Source of the DNA: Anarhynchus alexandrinus
Lineage: Eukaryota; Chordata; Aves; Charadriiformes; Charadriidae
Direction: 5' to 3'
Assembly: GCA_008711295.1 (NCBI GenBank)
Contig: VUYV01000021.1
Coordinates: forward strand, 430,503 to 494,502
Length of the DNA: 64,000 bases
The notes beneath the pieces were generated by a model. That model made no database searches and was not told the origin of the DNA. It was given only the letters and a program-made list of their open reading frames with translations. The translations under genes were made by a program, and so were the position numbers. Within the stretch, counting starts at the first letter, position 1, and each line of letters opens with the position of its first letter. Positions 25,356-36,560 of the stretch are shown here, piece by piece.

Positions 25356-27040
25356 GTAAGTTTCCAACCCGTGCTGTAACTGAATGAGTACTGAGGTCAG
25401 CAATTAGCTAATCCGTTTTTCCTTTTCCCATATGCATCACTGCAGCAGTAACAACAGGCTGGGATGAAATCTGCTGATGCATTTGCTTTCTGTGGCCTGG
25501 TAATTGCCAGCAATTCAGCTGTGATGCTTTAGTTTGTGTCTATGTAGTCTGGATTCTAGTATTAAGATTAGCAGCATTCAGCCTTGCATTTTATTTACAT
25601 TTAAAAAGACATTAGGAGATCTGCTTGCTTCTTTCCTCCCCTCTTTTTCTTCTCTCCACCACTTTAATAACCTCTCCATCCTCCCTGTATGGCCTGTGAT
25701 ATTTAACAAGGTGGGCGTGGAAAAAGCAATGCAAACGCTCTTTTTGCTGATGAAGAAAAGATGAAGGGTGATCTCAAACACCTGTGTCTCCTAAATTCTG
25801 TTGGATGTGTGATCTACAGCTGATTGAAGTCATTACTGGATAGTGAGTTGTCTGTGCAAGTAAAAGGAAGGAGCATGAATTGGGTTGGTACTTTTGTCAA
25901 ATAGTCAGCATTAATGCTCAAGGGACTTGTGATACTCTTAAAACCCTCGTATAGAGGGCTTTGCTGCTAAATTGCAGAGCTTAAAAATAGGGCTGAGGGA
26001 CTCTGCGAAAAGAGGAAATCAGGAGGGTCCAGAGCAGGTGGCAGAGCTATAGAGATGAGGTGGTTCTGGCAAGACAGCAACAGGGAGCTTTCCTTCCACG
26101 CCATGATCTCACCAGCAGCAGAGCATGCAGAGAGATTTAATTCAGGCTCCTGTCTGGAGAGGAAAGGCCCAGAAATGTGTGTCTGCCGTGAGTGCCTGGG
26201 CTCAGGGAAGAGTATGCGACGAGGCGGTGTAGTAATGCTGATTGAATGTTGAAGGAAGATCTGGCACAGGACACCAGACTAACAAGAAGTGAGAGAGCTC
26301 TAGGGTCCAGGCAGGCCTGTGGGTGCTGATCTCCTATCAGGAGAGGATGTAGAAAAGTAAAATGAAAATATTTCTATATAGAAATCAGGCAGCAGTCTTG
26401 GCTTTGCTTTTCTGCTCTGGGGCTCTTCTTGCCCCATAGCTGGGATGGGGGGAGGGAGAGGGTGGCAGGCTGAAAGGCGTTGCAGCTACTGAGTGTTTGC
26501 ATCAGCAGGTGGGCATCATGGGAGCAGCAGAGCAAAAGGACGACCTGTACTGGATCTGGATACTGAGGTTTGTTTAAGTACTGATGAGATTAGAGCGTTG
26601 CTCTTGGTTATCTCACACACTCACTCACTTCTCCTGCCCAACATTGCTCCCTTGGCTTCATTTTCCGTTTCCCACGGGGAGGTTGCTGCTGGTCGAGGAA
26701 GGTCAGACAGAGAGTTATGTTGGTTCGTGTTGTACCACTGCTCACAGCTACCTGTCTTGGCCGTTACTGGCCAAACACCTTGGGCAGCCCCCGACATTTG
26801 TCTCTGTGCTCCTTCCCTACTCCAGGATCTTCTACACTTCTAGGATCTCTTTTCCAGTCAGGAGCTTCCTCTTCTTTCAAAGACCACTTTTTCTGAGATC
26901 ACTTCTTTAGGCTCCTCTTCTTGGGCCCTGGCTTTCCCAACCTGAATACTGTGTATGTAGAAGAATCCTGATTAGTGGTTCTGTCTCATATTTCTTTGTT
27001 AATTGAAGGGTTTAGGATGTGTCACTTGTTTAGTCCAAAG
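25356..27040. other. Unique DNA with a G-rich patch, no gene recognised
   Basis: The 26390-26900 part is richer in G+C than its surroundings and carries overlapping plus-strand frames of 108-116 codons, none of which resembles a known protein. A G-quadruplex motif at 26442-26462 is listed separately. A degenerate copy of the minisatellite unit appears at 27015-27040. Confidence 0.55.
26442..26462 (+). other. Potential G-quadruplex motif
   Basis: Four runs of at least three G are separated by loops of 1-3 bases (GGG-AT-GGGGGG-A-GGG-AGA-GGG), satisfying the standard G3+N1-7 pattern. The motif is on the plus strand in a locally G+C-rich patch. No promoter or gene start is recognisable nearby, so any role is unknown. 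Confidence 0.75.
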
Positions 27041-27127
27041 CACTGTGTCACTTTGTTTAGTTATCAAAACACTGTGTCACTTTGTTTAGTTATCAAAACA
27101 CTGTGTCACTTTGTTTAGTTATCAAAA
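27041..27127. repeat. Minisatellite, three perfect 29-bp copies
   Basis: The unit starts CACTGTGTCACTTTG and ends TTAGTTATCAAAA. It occurs at 27041-27069, 27070-27098 and 27099-27127 with no differences. A degenerate partial copy (GGATGTGTCACTTGTTTAG and following) precedes it at 27015-27040. Perfect identity of the three copies indicates recent expansion, or else an assembly or replication-slippage product. Copy number is likely variable between individuals. Confidence 0.97.
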
Positions 27128-28638
27128 TCTACAAGCAGCCTATACCAGTTTCACTAGCAAGTAGCAGGCTTGAGCGTGCAGTTCAACTGTGAATATTCGC
27201 CCACCCACACACACACATACAACCAATAATCTGCTGCCTGTCAGCATGCACAGTTTAAGCTGGTTTTCAACTATGAAGCCATGGTCAGAAGGTTTTGAAT
27301 GATAGTGTTGATATGTATGACTGAATACGGAGAATAGAAAAGCATTGCTATGGCTTTCCAAATTAATACTGAAATCGTGCTTCATTTCCTGAGGGAAGTC
27401 AGTAGCTGACAGTGAGGTTGCACTATTATTGGTTGACTCTTCAGAGGCATATTTAATTTGCCTAGGTTTCTGGGTGGGAGTAGGAGATGCTCTTACGAGT
27501 TTAAGAGGAAACCCTTTGGCCACTGAATCTAGCCTATTTTGGTGCCAGTAAAGCACCATCCCCTCTTTGTGCTCTTCTGACATATGCAGAAGTTGGGAAA
27601 GACACTGCCAGTAGTGAGAACAAATAGTAGAACCAGTGGGAGAGAGAGAACTTGTTTTCCTACAGTCTCCTTGGCTTTGTTTCATATCTACTTCATTACT
27701 AGAATAATCCACCCGTTATCTCTTTATTGAGAGAAGTAGCATATGATCAGTTGTCTTCCTGGTGCAATAATGTTTTCAAAATGGTATTGGCTGATATGTA
27801 TGTATTATACACTAGGGATGTATCTGCAACACACAAACATTGTTCAACTTTAATTTTAGCAGTGTTATAGGATACAACCTATTCGTTATTGACACCTTTC
27901 ATGCAATATATTTAATGCCAGTAACAACAATGATATATTGGTATTGATGAGATCAAGCCCTTCATTGACTTGGTTGTATGGGTGCAAGAATGATGTCTAG
28001 AACAGGTTTGATAAAAATTCAGCTCTTCCAATGCATCCCCAATAGCTGTCAAATCCCATGATCAGCATTTGGAGACGTGACTTCTGATACAGAACAAAGA
28101 ACAAAAAAGATGCTAAGGGTAGTGGGAAACTGCCTTGTACTATTTTATAGCTCAACATGGGGTATGTGCTTTAAATGACACCTTCAAGAGGTGAACTTTT
28201 GAGGATGGGTTTTATTTCCATTGTTATTCAATTAATTACTGTCTCATCCTTTGCACATTTGGAGAGGTGTGGCTAGCAGTTGAAATGGTGCCATTCCCTC
28301 TAAATATCTTGGACTAGAGGGGGATAATTTGTTTTCCTTGAAGCATTGAGAAAGAGGGGGACAAATGAAACTGAGGTGCAGAGGTGTGAGTTATTGAAAG
28401 ACAAATACTTGTTATGGTGAAGAAGAGCTCATAGCAACCAGAGCATCTGAGCCAATGAACTGTCTTAGAAGACTTGCATGAAATATCTAAATGATGAACA
28501 TCCAGAAGATAATTGAAATTTTTGGAAAAAATGTTACTGGTAATAGTTCTGATTTTACTGATTGTTGGGACTGAAGATGCCAGATATGCTTTCTATAGAA
28601 ACTGGAATACCACAGTGTATTGAGTATCAGTGGCAAGG
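27128..28638. other. Unique DNA containing the longest open frame of the window
   Basis: A minus-strand frame of 190 codons occupies 27140-27712 and ends just beside the minisatellite. Its first codon in this reading is GTG, right after an in-frame stop, so no real start is evident. The predicted peptide is rich in S, T, N and Q in the middle and has no domain I recognise. No polypyrimidine-rich acceptor leads into it. It is described here rather than called as a gene; chance can produce one frame this long in 64 kb of two-strand sequence. Confidence 0.4.
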
Positions 28639-29336
28639 TGCTGGCAGTGGGGGCCACAGGGCTGGACACAGCTGGTGCCAGATGGCTCCAACGGACCCAC
28701 CACAGGGCAGGTGGTGGTGCCTCTCAGAAAACATACTTAAGAAAGGGCAAAATCTGCTGGACAGGGAGACGAGAGGAAAAAAGTGTGAGGAACAGCCCTG
28801 CAGACACTAAGGCCTGAGAAGGAGGGAGAGGACATGCTGTAGGTGCTGGAACAGAGATTCACCTGTAGCCTTTGAGGAGGACCATGGTAAATCAAGTTGT
28901 TCACCTGCAGCCCATGGAGGACCATGGTGAAGCAGATATCCATGCTGTAGCCCATGGAGGACCTCAAGCTGGAGCAGGTGGATATTTCCTGAAGGAAGTT
29001 GCAGCCAGTGGAGAACCCATGCTGGGGCAAGGGAAAAGTGTGAAGAGGAAGAAGCAGAAGAAAGGACTGACCACAACCTCCGTTCCCCATTCCACTGAGC
29101 TGCTTGACATGGGAGAGCATCTAAGAGTGGAGGAGTGAAGCTGAGTCTGGGAAAGGGGGGAGGAAAGATGTTGTTTTAATGTTTTAATATTTGTCTTTGT
29201 TGGTAACTGCAAAGCAATCTTCCTATCTCAACCCCCAAATTTTCTCATCCTATTGTCTCCCTGTCTCACTGAGGAAAGGGGATGAGGTGAGCGGCTGGGT
29301 GGGCATTTAGCCTTTAGCCAAGGTTAATCCACCACA
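28639..29336 (+). mobile_element. Probable solo LTR of an avian endogenous retrovirus
   Basis: The segment begins TGCTGG and ends CCACCACA, giving the TG...CA termini of LTRs. It is flanked by CAAGG on the left (28634-28638) and CAAAG on the right (29337-29341), a possible 5-bp target duplication with one mismatch. The layout matches an LTR type common in bird genomes as I recall it: a GGACACAGCTGGTGCC block, a TATA-like ACTTAAGAAAGG (about 28734), then a run of ~40-bp repeats around GCAGCCCATGGAGGACC (28861-28980), and a 3' block ending GGTTAATCCACCACA. No retroviral gene lies beside it, so it would be a solo LTR. The family name is not assigned. Confidence 0.6.
28861..28980 (+). repeat. Three diverged ~40-bp tandem units inside the LTR
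   Basis: Three copies centred on GTAGCCTTTGAGGAGGACC, GCAGCCCATGGAGGACC and GTAGCCCATGGAGGACC follow one another with period about 40 bp. They share a core and differ by substitutions and small indels. Related elements in birds carry a variable number of such units (recalled, not checked). Confidence 0.75.
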
Positions 29337-32300
29337 CAAAGTCAACTGTTGAGGTTCATTCATTCCTCTAACATATGGAGGTGAAGCTGGAAGAAAAAAA
29401 AAAGCATTTGAAAAATCTTCAGTATGAAGTGGCTTCAACATTAAATACTTCAAGTCTGTATTTTACAGGATTTTTTTGCTTCCAGCCAAATATTTTGACA
29501 AATTATGATAGCTGATTGTTACACCTGCAGTCAGAGTAGATGCTGTGAATTTTAATAGCAGTTGAAACACTAGTAGCTGACAATAGCTATTTTTTATTTG
29601 AATATTTCTCTTGTGTATAGACTGAAACTACCTACATGGCATAGTTTATTAAGCATCTACTTGTGAGAACGACTGTAACATCATTACTTTTACTTTATGC
29701 CAGACTTTGTGGACCTAGCCAAGCAAACCTGCTCTAATCATATGTATCAGTATCGGCCGAAGTGAATAAGCTTACTTTTCTATTGCCAGCAACATATTTG
29801 CTCCTAACTAAACATTTTATTAGTACGTAGCATTTTCCAGTGTTTCCCAACACTGGAAGGAGTTTATGCCTAATCAAATGATTTCTTCTCATTGTAGTTT
29901 TAGCTAAAGTCGCTAAACCTAGTAATATGACACACCAAAGTTTTTTCTGTGCATTTATCACATACACCAATGCATATTGTGAGCTATCCTTCTCATAGCA
30001 ACGTTGTTAAATCTTCTATTTGGCAGGTGGTAAGCGGAAAATTGTATTAATTTTACAGTTGTGAGTTCTTACAAGCCTCCCATCTCACACTGTTTTCTTT
30101 TGCCTTCATTTTTCAGCAGAGGTCTGCTGAAGGGCTTTTCACTTCTTTGCTCCTTACATCAGTACAGCCCTCAGCCTTGTTTGCTACATTAGTTATTACT
30201 ACTTTAATTCCATGACAGTATTAGAATAAGCACTCAGCTAAAGTGTATTTTCTGAAATATTTGCCTTTCTTCTAACCTTTGGTGAATGGAAATTAGCTAA
30301 CTCTTCCTCCATTCCCTTGTCAAGCTAAACTATTCCTGAAGATGGAGAAACAAAGAAGCATCGGTGAGGAACTCCTTTAGTTAACATCATTGGTTGAAAT
30401 CTGGAGACGCGGAAGTTAATAAGCACCTTAGGAAAACAAGCAACTTGTGATTGTATTTAGTTGCTTTTTACTCTTCTTTGAAGCTACGTCTGGAGCTCTT
30501 AATTTGGGTAAATTGTTTCTTGGCTTATTGTTTCATGCAGTAGGTACTACTCAGAGGCTCAGATTTGACATTGCAGAGTAGTTTTTGTACACTAAGTGTC
30601 CAATGCCAGGTCTTGTAAACATAAGACATAAATTGTTTTGAAAAGAGAAGCAAAACCAAATAGTTCTATTCAGTGTAAGTTGAAAAGCATTTTATAACAT
30701 CTTATTTACCCTGGAGTAGTACCTGGTATACAGGGACTACCCCTGAGGCAAGGCAGTCTTCTCCTTGGTGTTCTCATATTCTAAGACCAAATATAACTTA
30801 GATGGTGGTAGAGTCTTGTGACTGACAGCTGAATGAAGAAAACAGTGGGCTGTGATTATAACTAACTGTAGGTTTGCTGTGATATACATAATATATATTT
30901 GAAACAAAAATACGATATTGACAATATGAGGTAAATACAATATATATGGTTATATACAATATGATATACATGTTGTTACCACCATTGTCTTGTTGCAGTC
31001 CCAATCTCTTTGTTTTTGTTTCATCCACAAAAGCCCGTTTCTGTCTGTGCTTGTGGGTTGCTATTCATTACGTCCGTATAGTGCTCTGCACAAGAGTACC
31101 ATGACCTGTTGGGAAGCCTCAAGGCTTTATTGCAATTTGTAATAAGATAGAATTAGAGTCAAAAAATAAATTTAACCAGAAACTATCCGTGAAAGTGAAA
31201 TGGACTAGTCTAGTTTAATAGTGCAAGCTGGGAGCAATGCAGCAAGCAAACACCTTAGACAGGGGAGAGTAAATTAGATTCTTTAAACTCTTTCAATTTT
31301 AATAATCTCTGTATAACACAGGCAAACTAATTGGTTAGAAAGTATGATATTTAATCTGACAATGTTCCTTTAATAGTCTATGTATACTTGCTGTTGCTGC
31401 CGTGATCTCTCTGCTACTCTTAAATGTCACTGCCCCAAAAATGCCTTTGCTCTCTGTGCTGTACTGGGGGTGCTGCCTTCCCAAAGACTGTTTGACACAA
31501 TTTTGGCTGCAATGCCCCCACTCATCTCCCTCTCTTCCAGAAGAGAAAATGGCTGGGCTAGGGACCCGAGCAAAGCTGATCTGCGTTGGAAACTCATGGC
31601 CGTATGTCAGTAGAAGTGGCCTCAGGGGTCATCTGTCAATGGGACTGATGAACCCTGTGCTTCAGCTGCCTCTCCTGTCACTTCCTTGTCTCTCTTGGGG
31701 CAGAGGCACCTCCCCAGGTCCTGTCTGCTCTTTAAAATGCTCATGTGTTTCCTGGGCTTCCGTGTCAGCTGCCAGCCATTTAACCTCTCCATTCCATAGG
31801 AGGTGCTCTATGTATGTCCATTTGGAAACCTTAACCTGTATAGATTCAAGCTCTTTTTTGTCTTATAATGACCCCAGATTCCTCTCCAGAATCGTTTGTT
31901 CAAGATAGGAAGAGTTAATCTCCTGCTTGCCTTTCATTCTCCACTCTTTCTTGGTTTGAATATCTTTTGACTTACTACCAGTGTCACTGGTAATGTTACG
32001 CAAGGAGAAAAACTCAGGCTGAAAAACACAGGAGGAGTACAAGACTCCGTATGTGACCTTACACGGAGTAAGAGATGATCACTGAATCTATGTAATTTCA
32101 ATGGGAAAGCTCACTGGGCAGAAGGGAAGAGTGGAAGACCTGGCCTTGAACATACAGCCCCATGGGCAGAGCAACATTTCTGGGGGTTTCCCTGCCTAAA
32201 CTGGGTGACAAGTGCCTCTCAGGAGTGCCTTCATCCTTGGGGATTGCTGCTGCTTCATGTAGCCTCACTCTCCCTTTTTTTTTAGCTCATTAGACCTTTT

Positions 32301-32446
32301 GATGTGTTCGGCCAGCTGCGTTCTTTAAAAGCTGCTGGAGACGTTTTACAGCAGGATCTTATTCATTCAATGCAGCTTACATCTTTCTCATTTCTGCAGT
32401 AGCTTGACAACACAGCTGTCAGAACAAATCACTCAGCAGAGCCACG

Positions 32447-32476
32447 TTTTTTAATGTGTAGCTTTTTTAATGTGTA
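32447..32476. repeat. 14-bp direct repeat abutting a CA/TG tract
   Basis: TTTTTTAATGTGTA occurs at 32447-32460 and again at 32463-32476, separated by GC. The second copy overlaps the start of the alternating tract at 32470. A small slippage duplication is the simplest explanation. Confidence 0.95.
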
Positions 32477-32503
32477 TGCGTGTACACACACACACACGCG
32501 TAC
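32470..32503. repeat. Alternating purine-pyrimidine (CA/TG/CG) tract, 34 bp
   Basis: Purines and pyrimidines alternate without exception from 32470 to 32503, through TGTGTATGCGTGTAC, a (CA)n run and ACGCGTAC. CG and CA/TG alternation is the classical Z-DNA-forming pattern. The internal GTGTACAC is also self-complementary. Confidence 0.9.
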
Positions 32504-35500
32504 TTACAGGTTTTGTAAGTATCCCCCAACAGATTATTAACAAAATCGCAAAAGAATATGCAATAAAGCACCAAATGCAGCCTTAGGAGGGAAACTACGC
32601 CCGTTATCAGAATATATGTCTGTTTTCATGAGGGAGGAAAAAGAAGGGAGAAACAGAAGAACCCTCATCTCAAGCAAGTATTAGGAAGAGACCCAAGCAC
32701 CAGTTCAATTCAGCTGTCAAGCGTGTATGCCATGTGTAATGATTTTTTTTCTTCTATTATTTTTAATGAACAAAGTATTTTTAGAAAGGGGACAGATTTA
32801 CTATCTGAGTGTCATTTATTAGGAGATTAAGGTCCCATGGTGTGAAGCATTGTAAACATGTATCATAAAAGGCAATTGCTGCTCTGCCTTGAGAACTTTA
32901 CTGCCTACAGAGCCAAACAAAGGCTTGCAGGAGGGAAATGCAGTGTTCAAAAAGAAAAGCAGAGATGTAAGCTGAGGGAAAAGGAGAAATCTTAAAATCC
33001 TACTCCCGTTACAGGACTTTGGCAACAGCCATAGTTCAAGATTTCTCCAATCTAAACCTTTTCTCTGACTTGCTAGCGAATTTCTCAGTCTTTCTCGTTT
33101 CCCACATGAATTATTTCAGTGATTGTCCTTTTGCAACTATGAGTAAATGTCCTATTACATTACATACACAGGTGAACCTGTGACGTGTAACTCTTGGAAA
33201 GACTGGTCAGTAATTTGGCTTCTGGGCATTGGAAGACGGAAGTCCTCCACTACACTGGACCTGATTTTGGTGACTGAGAAGCACCTGGGAAAATGTACCT
33301 AGGTCATGCACAGTAACATTTTGTAATTCTGCAAGTTTTGTAATAATCTCTTGGAAGACTAATAGAGAGTATATCTACGGCTATTAGTTCCCCTAAATGT
33401 CTTAGCCCTCCACAGGGAGCTTTCAGAGTAAAGCAATCAAAACTGCTAAAGAGACCTTGTAACATTGCCGACTTTCGATTGACCAGGACAAGACTTATGG
33501 TGGTCCAGGCCCTTTAGACCCAAATTATTTAAGCAAAAGATGTTTTGAAATTTGTGGGAATTTTCACACAAAAGTATGCAAAAAGCCATTTGATTTCCAA
33601 GCAGGAGGTCAGGAAATGCCACCATCATCCTGTGGGATCCCTGTTCCATGCGTTGGTGCGCTTCCTTAGAGCTGGCTGTTAAGGGAAAATCAGTGCTCCT
33701 GGAAGATAATTAGCCTTGTAAATCTTTCTGCAGAGGAGGTGAAATAGGCATCTCCACTGAAACCTGTGGTGACTTGTCTGTTGACAAGTGTCATTTTTGC
33801 CCTGATGAGTGCAGCCTTTTATCTGAAGGAATTTGGTCTGTAGAAAGAAAGAATCCAGAAGAATAAAACCAGAACAAAACTTGAGAAAGAAAAAAACCCA
33901 ATGAATTCACTGAGGGCACAAGGAGATGGCCTCTCAGTAAGTTTCCTTTATTCCTCTCTATTAATATTACATGGTTTTATTTGCTGTACTTTGTACAGTC
34001 TGAGAACACTTGTGCTATGAAATATTTTACACATCCTCTACTTTCCTCTCCCCTACTGCTAATGCCTTTTCTACTGCCTTACAAAAAATATTCAAATTAT
34101 TTAAATATTTCATGTTGTAGGACCTAGCGGTACAGTGCAATATATGTAGATGCCATTGGGAAATGGATTTTAATATTACTTTTAGAATCACAAATTATTC
34201 ATGCAGTGCAAATAACAAACTGGTGGAGAGCACAATCTGTGATAAAAGCACTTCCCTGTTTTTTAACATTTTCCGGTGTAGTTGGAGTTGACAGATCATC
34301 AGATATTTAGTGCATTATTTATTAAACGTTTTAGCATAACTTTTAAATATTCAGTGAACACTGAGCCCACAAAAGACATGGCTGACTGAAGACGCAGTGA
34401 CGCTGATGACTGAAGCCTGTTGCATAGTTTTCTCTACACTACTGCAACATGCAGTTTGCGTTTATAAGAGACTATTTTTCTCTTGCTTGTATTACTCATT
34501 CCATCCTTTTGGGGACTGTGGTTTATGCTTCGCTGTGTTGAGAACGCAATCTCATATTTTATGGACTACTGTGCATGGCTTTGCTGTATTTAACTGTGAA
34601 GGTTAGAAAACATTGAAAGAGTCGCACTGGTTAATGCACCAAAAAAGTTGAAGAAAATGCATATTCTAGTCTAGTTTACGGTTTCCTAGGAAAGCAAATG
34701 TGAAGAGCCAACAACTTAAGTAATTTAAGACAGTGAAAAAATACACAAGAAAGTAAGCAAAAGTGGAACACGTCCTTCAGTTTAGAATTGTGCTCTTTCT
34801 GCTCATTCAGTTTGTCCTGGCCCATTGAAATGAATAGACCATATATTTCTGAGAACATAATCTCTTTAATTTAATCTGTTTCTGAGTTCTTTGGTGTTTT
34901 ATGGCATTTGGAGATTGACCCAGAGCAATATTGAAGAACTACTTAAATATTTTAGGAAGTCCAGATCTCAACTTTATTGGTCACTTTTTTTTTTCTTTTT
35001 TTTAGGAAATTCCCCATTTCCTCCCTTTCCCAACCAGATCCCTTGTTTGAGGAAGAAAGATAATCACTTCAGGATTATTTCTGACGCTCTGGCGCTAGTA
35101 TGACATGTACTGTGTAACCATCAACCCATGACAAGCCCAAAAGCTCGGTAGGGAGCATTAGAGAGGAGATGCAACCAAAGATAGCAGAACACAAATCCTA
35201 GTGTAGTGAAGTTTCTTACTTTTGCAAGTATAAGCATTGTTGTAACCTGAGCCTCCAGCGGTCACTAATTCAATTCCTAGTGTTGAACAGAAGACGATAC
35301 TGGGACTGCGTAGGAGGGAAGGAAGCTTTGGTCTGAAATGGTTGACGTGCCTAATAGTGAGGCATGTTTGAGGGATGCATGCCTACATCAAAGTTGCTTA
35401 CATCAGTCACATTGAGTTATGTTCTACCAGGGAACCTCATACCTCATGACTAACACAATTAGACGTGGTGTGCTGCAGCCTGGGAAATTAAGAGCCCTGA

Positions 35501-36245
35501 CTCTGAAGAACCAGTTACTCCATTTAACCGTTAGCAGAGAAGGCATTAGAGCTAACTCTCTTTATCCAAGGGAATTTTTTTTTTGTTTTCACCCCAGGAA
35601 CAATCAGCTTTAAATTATCTTTACCTGGCCAGCATAACCATATCAAGAGTAAAGAATAAATGAACTCCCTCAGAGAAATAAGTCACAGCAATGCCATAAA
35701 AGAGTGCTGTGGGTCTTCTCACACCATAAAATTTGCAATTTGTGAACTGAGTCCAAAATCTCATTTCCAAGGGGATGTATGCCTAAATCAAGGCACAAAG
35801 TACTTCTCAGTAGCTGAACCTCACCTTAAAGCCAGTCTTCAAAGCTTTCCTTTTCTTTCTGCTGAGTATTGGCAGACATGAAGACCTTGCAAGCTGATTT
35901 TCTGTTAAAAGCAAAAATCTCAGTGATTCAGATTGATGCTTTGTGAGCATAACCTGCTTAATTTCACCTGTTGAGAGAGTCCTTGAACTGTGGTTGTCAT
36001 ACAGTGTATAAACCAATCCCAGTTTAAATAAACTTAGTGAAAATGCCACTGCTTGTTTATCAACAAAAATTCTGTGCCTAATTTGCATAGAAATAAAAAA
36101 AATCATGGGGCTGAAAGGTTTCAAGATGTCACTTAGTTCGTGCCCCTGTAAAAAGATGATCAAAAATACAGAAAATGTCCCTGACAAATGTCAGGCTAAT
36201 TGTTCTTAAAATCTCTAATGGAGAAAATATCTCAATCCTGTTTCT

Positions 36246-36288
36246 TATATATATATGTGTGTGTGCGTGCATGCGCGCGTGTGTGTAT
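36246..36288. repeat. Alternating purine-pyrimidine tract, 43 bp, TA-TG-CG graded
   Basis: Strict alternation runs for 43 bp, starting as (TA)n, passing to (TG)n, then a CG-rich core GCATGCGCGCG, then (TG)n again. Such sequence is Z-DNA-prone, with the CG core the likeliest nucleation point. It is probably a decayed compound microsatellite. Confidence 0.9.
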
Positions 36289-36476
36289 TGAGGTATATAA
36301 CTGTATTTATCATTAAAAACTGTTTTGCAGCAGCTAACCTAAATCTCCTTTGTTTTAAATCCAGTTAGTTTCTTCCTGACACATCCCCAGTAAATTTGAA
36401 AAAAAAAACTGTAAGAATTTTCTTCATATAGGCTTTTAAAACTTTGGAAGGAAATTAGTGTGCTTTCCTTCCCCTT

Positions 36477-36560
36477 CGCTTTCCTAGGCTGAGCAAGCTC
36501 AGCCCCTTCAGCCTTTTCTCCTGAGCTGTATTGTTCAAGTCTGTTGTCATTCTTCTTTTT
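36477..36560 (-). mobile_element. Old, diverged CR1 LINE fragment
   Basis: On the minus strand the segment reads AGGCTGAAGGGGCTGAGC and then TTGCTCAGCCTAGGAAAG, translating to RLKGLSLLSLGK. This aligns with the conserved CR1 C-terminal [12 protein letters not shown], which the copy at 46267-47299 also carries as [11 protein letters not shown]. Divergence is much higher than in the other copies and both borders are unclear, so coordinates are approximate. Confidence 0.5.

Larger units (their letters stand above)
29337..36476. other. Unique non-coding DNA with two Z-DNA-prone tracts
   Basis: No recognisable gene. A G+C-rich patch at 31390-31910 carries a 168-codon plus-strand frame without known motifs. 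Alternating purine-pyrimidine tracts at 32470-32503 and 36246-36288 are listed separately. A T-rich acceptor-like tract ends at 35005 and is followed by a frame of about 32 codons that stops, without a convincing donor. The remainder shows nothing I can name. Confidence 0.55.

Noticed and set aside
27041..27127. CRISPR array
   Set aside because: The 29-bp units are contiguous without spacers; this is a tandem repeat in animal DNA.
28737..29212. Overlapping frames of 82-127 codons on both strands
   Set aside because: They lie within the LTR-like element and its repeats; long frames here follow from composition.
31402..31908. 168-codon plus-strand open frame in a G+C-rich patch
   Set aside because: Low stop density is expected in G+C-rich DNA; the peptide is L/S/C-rich with no recognisable family.
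35006..35103. Possible exon after a T-rich acceptor-like tract
   Set aside because: The frame ends after about 32 codons and no good donor follows; a T-run followed by AG arises easily by chance.
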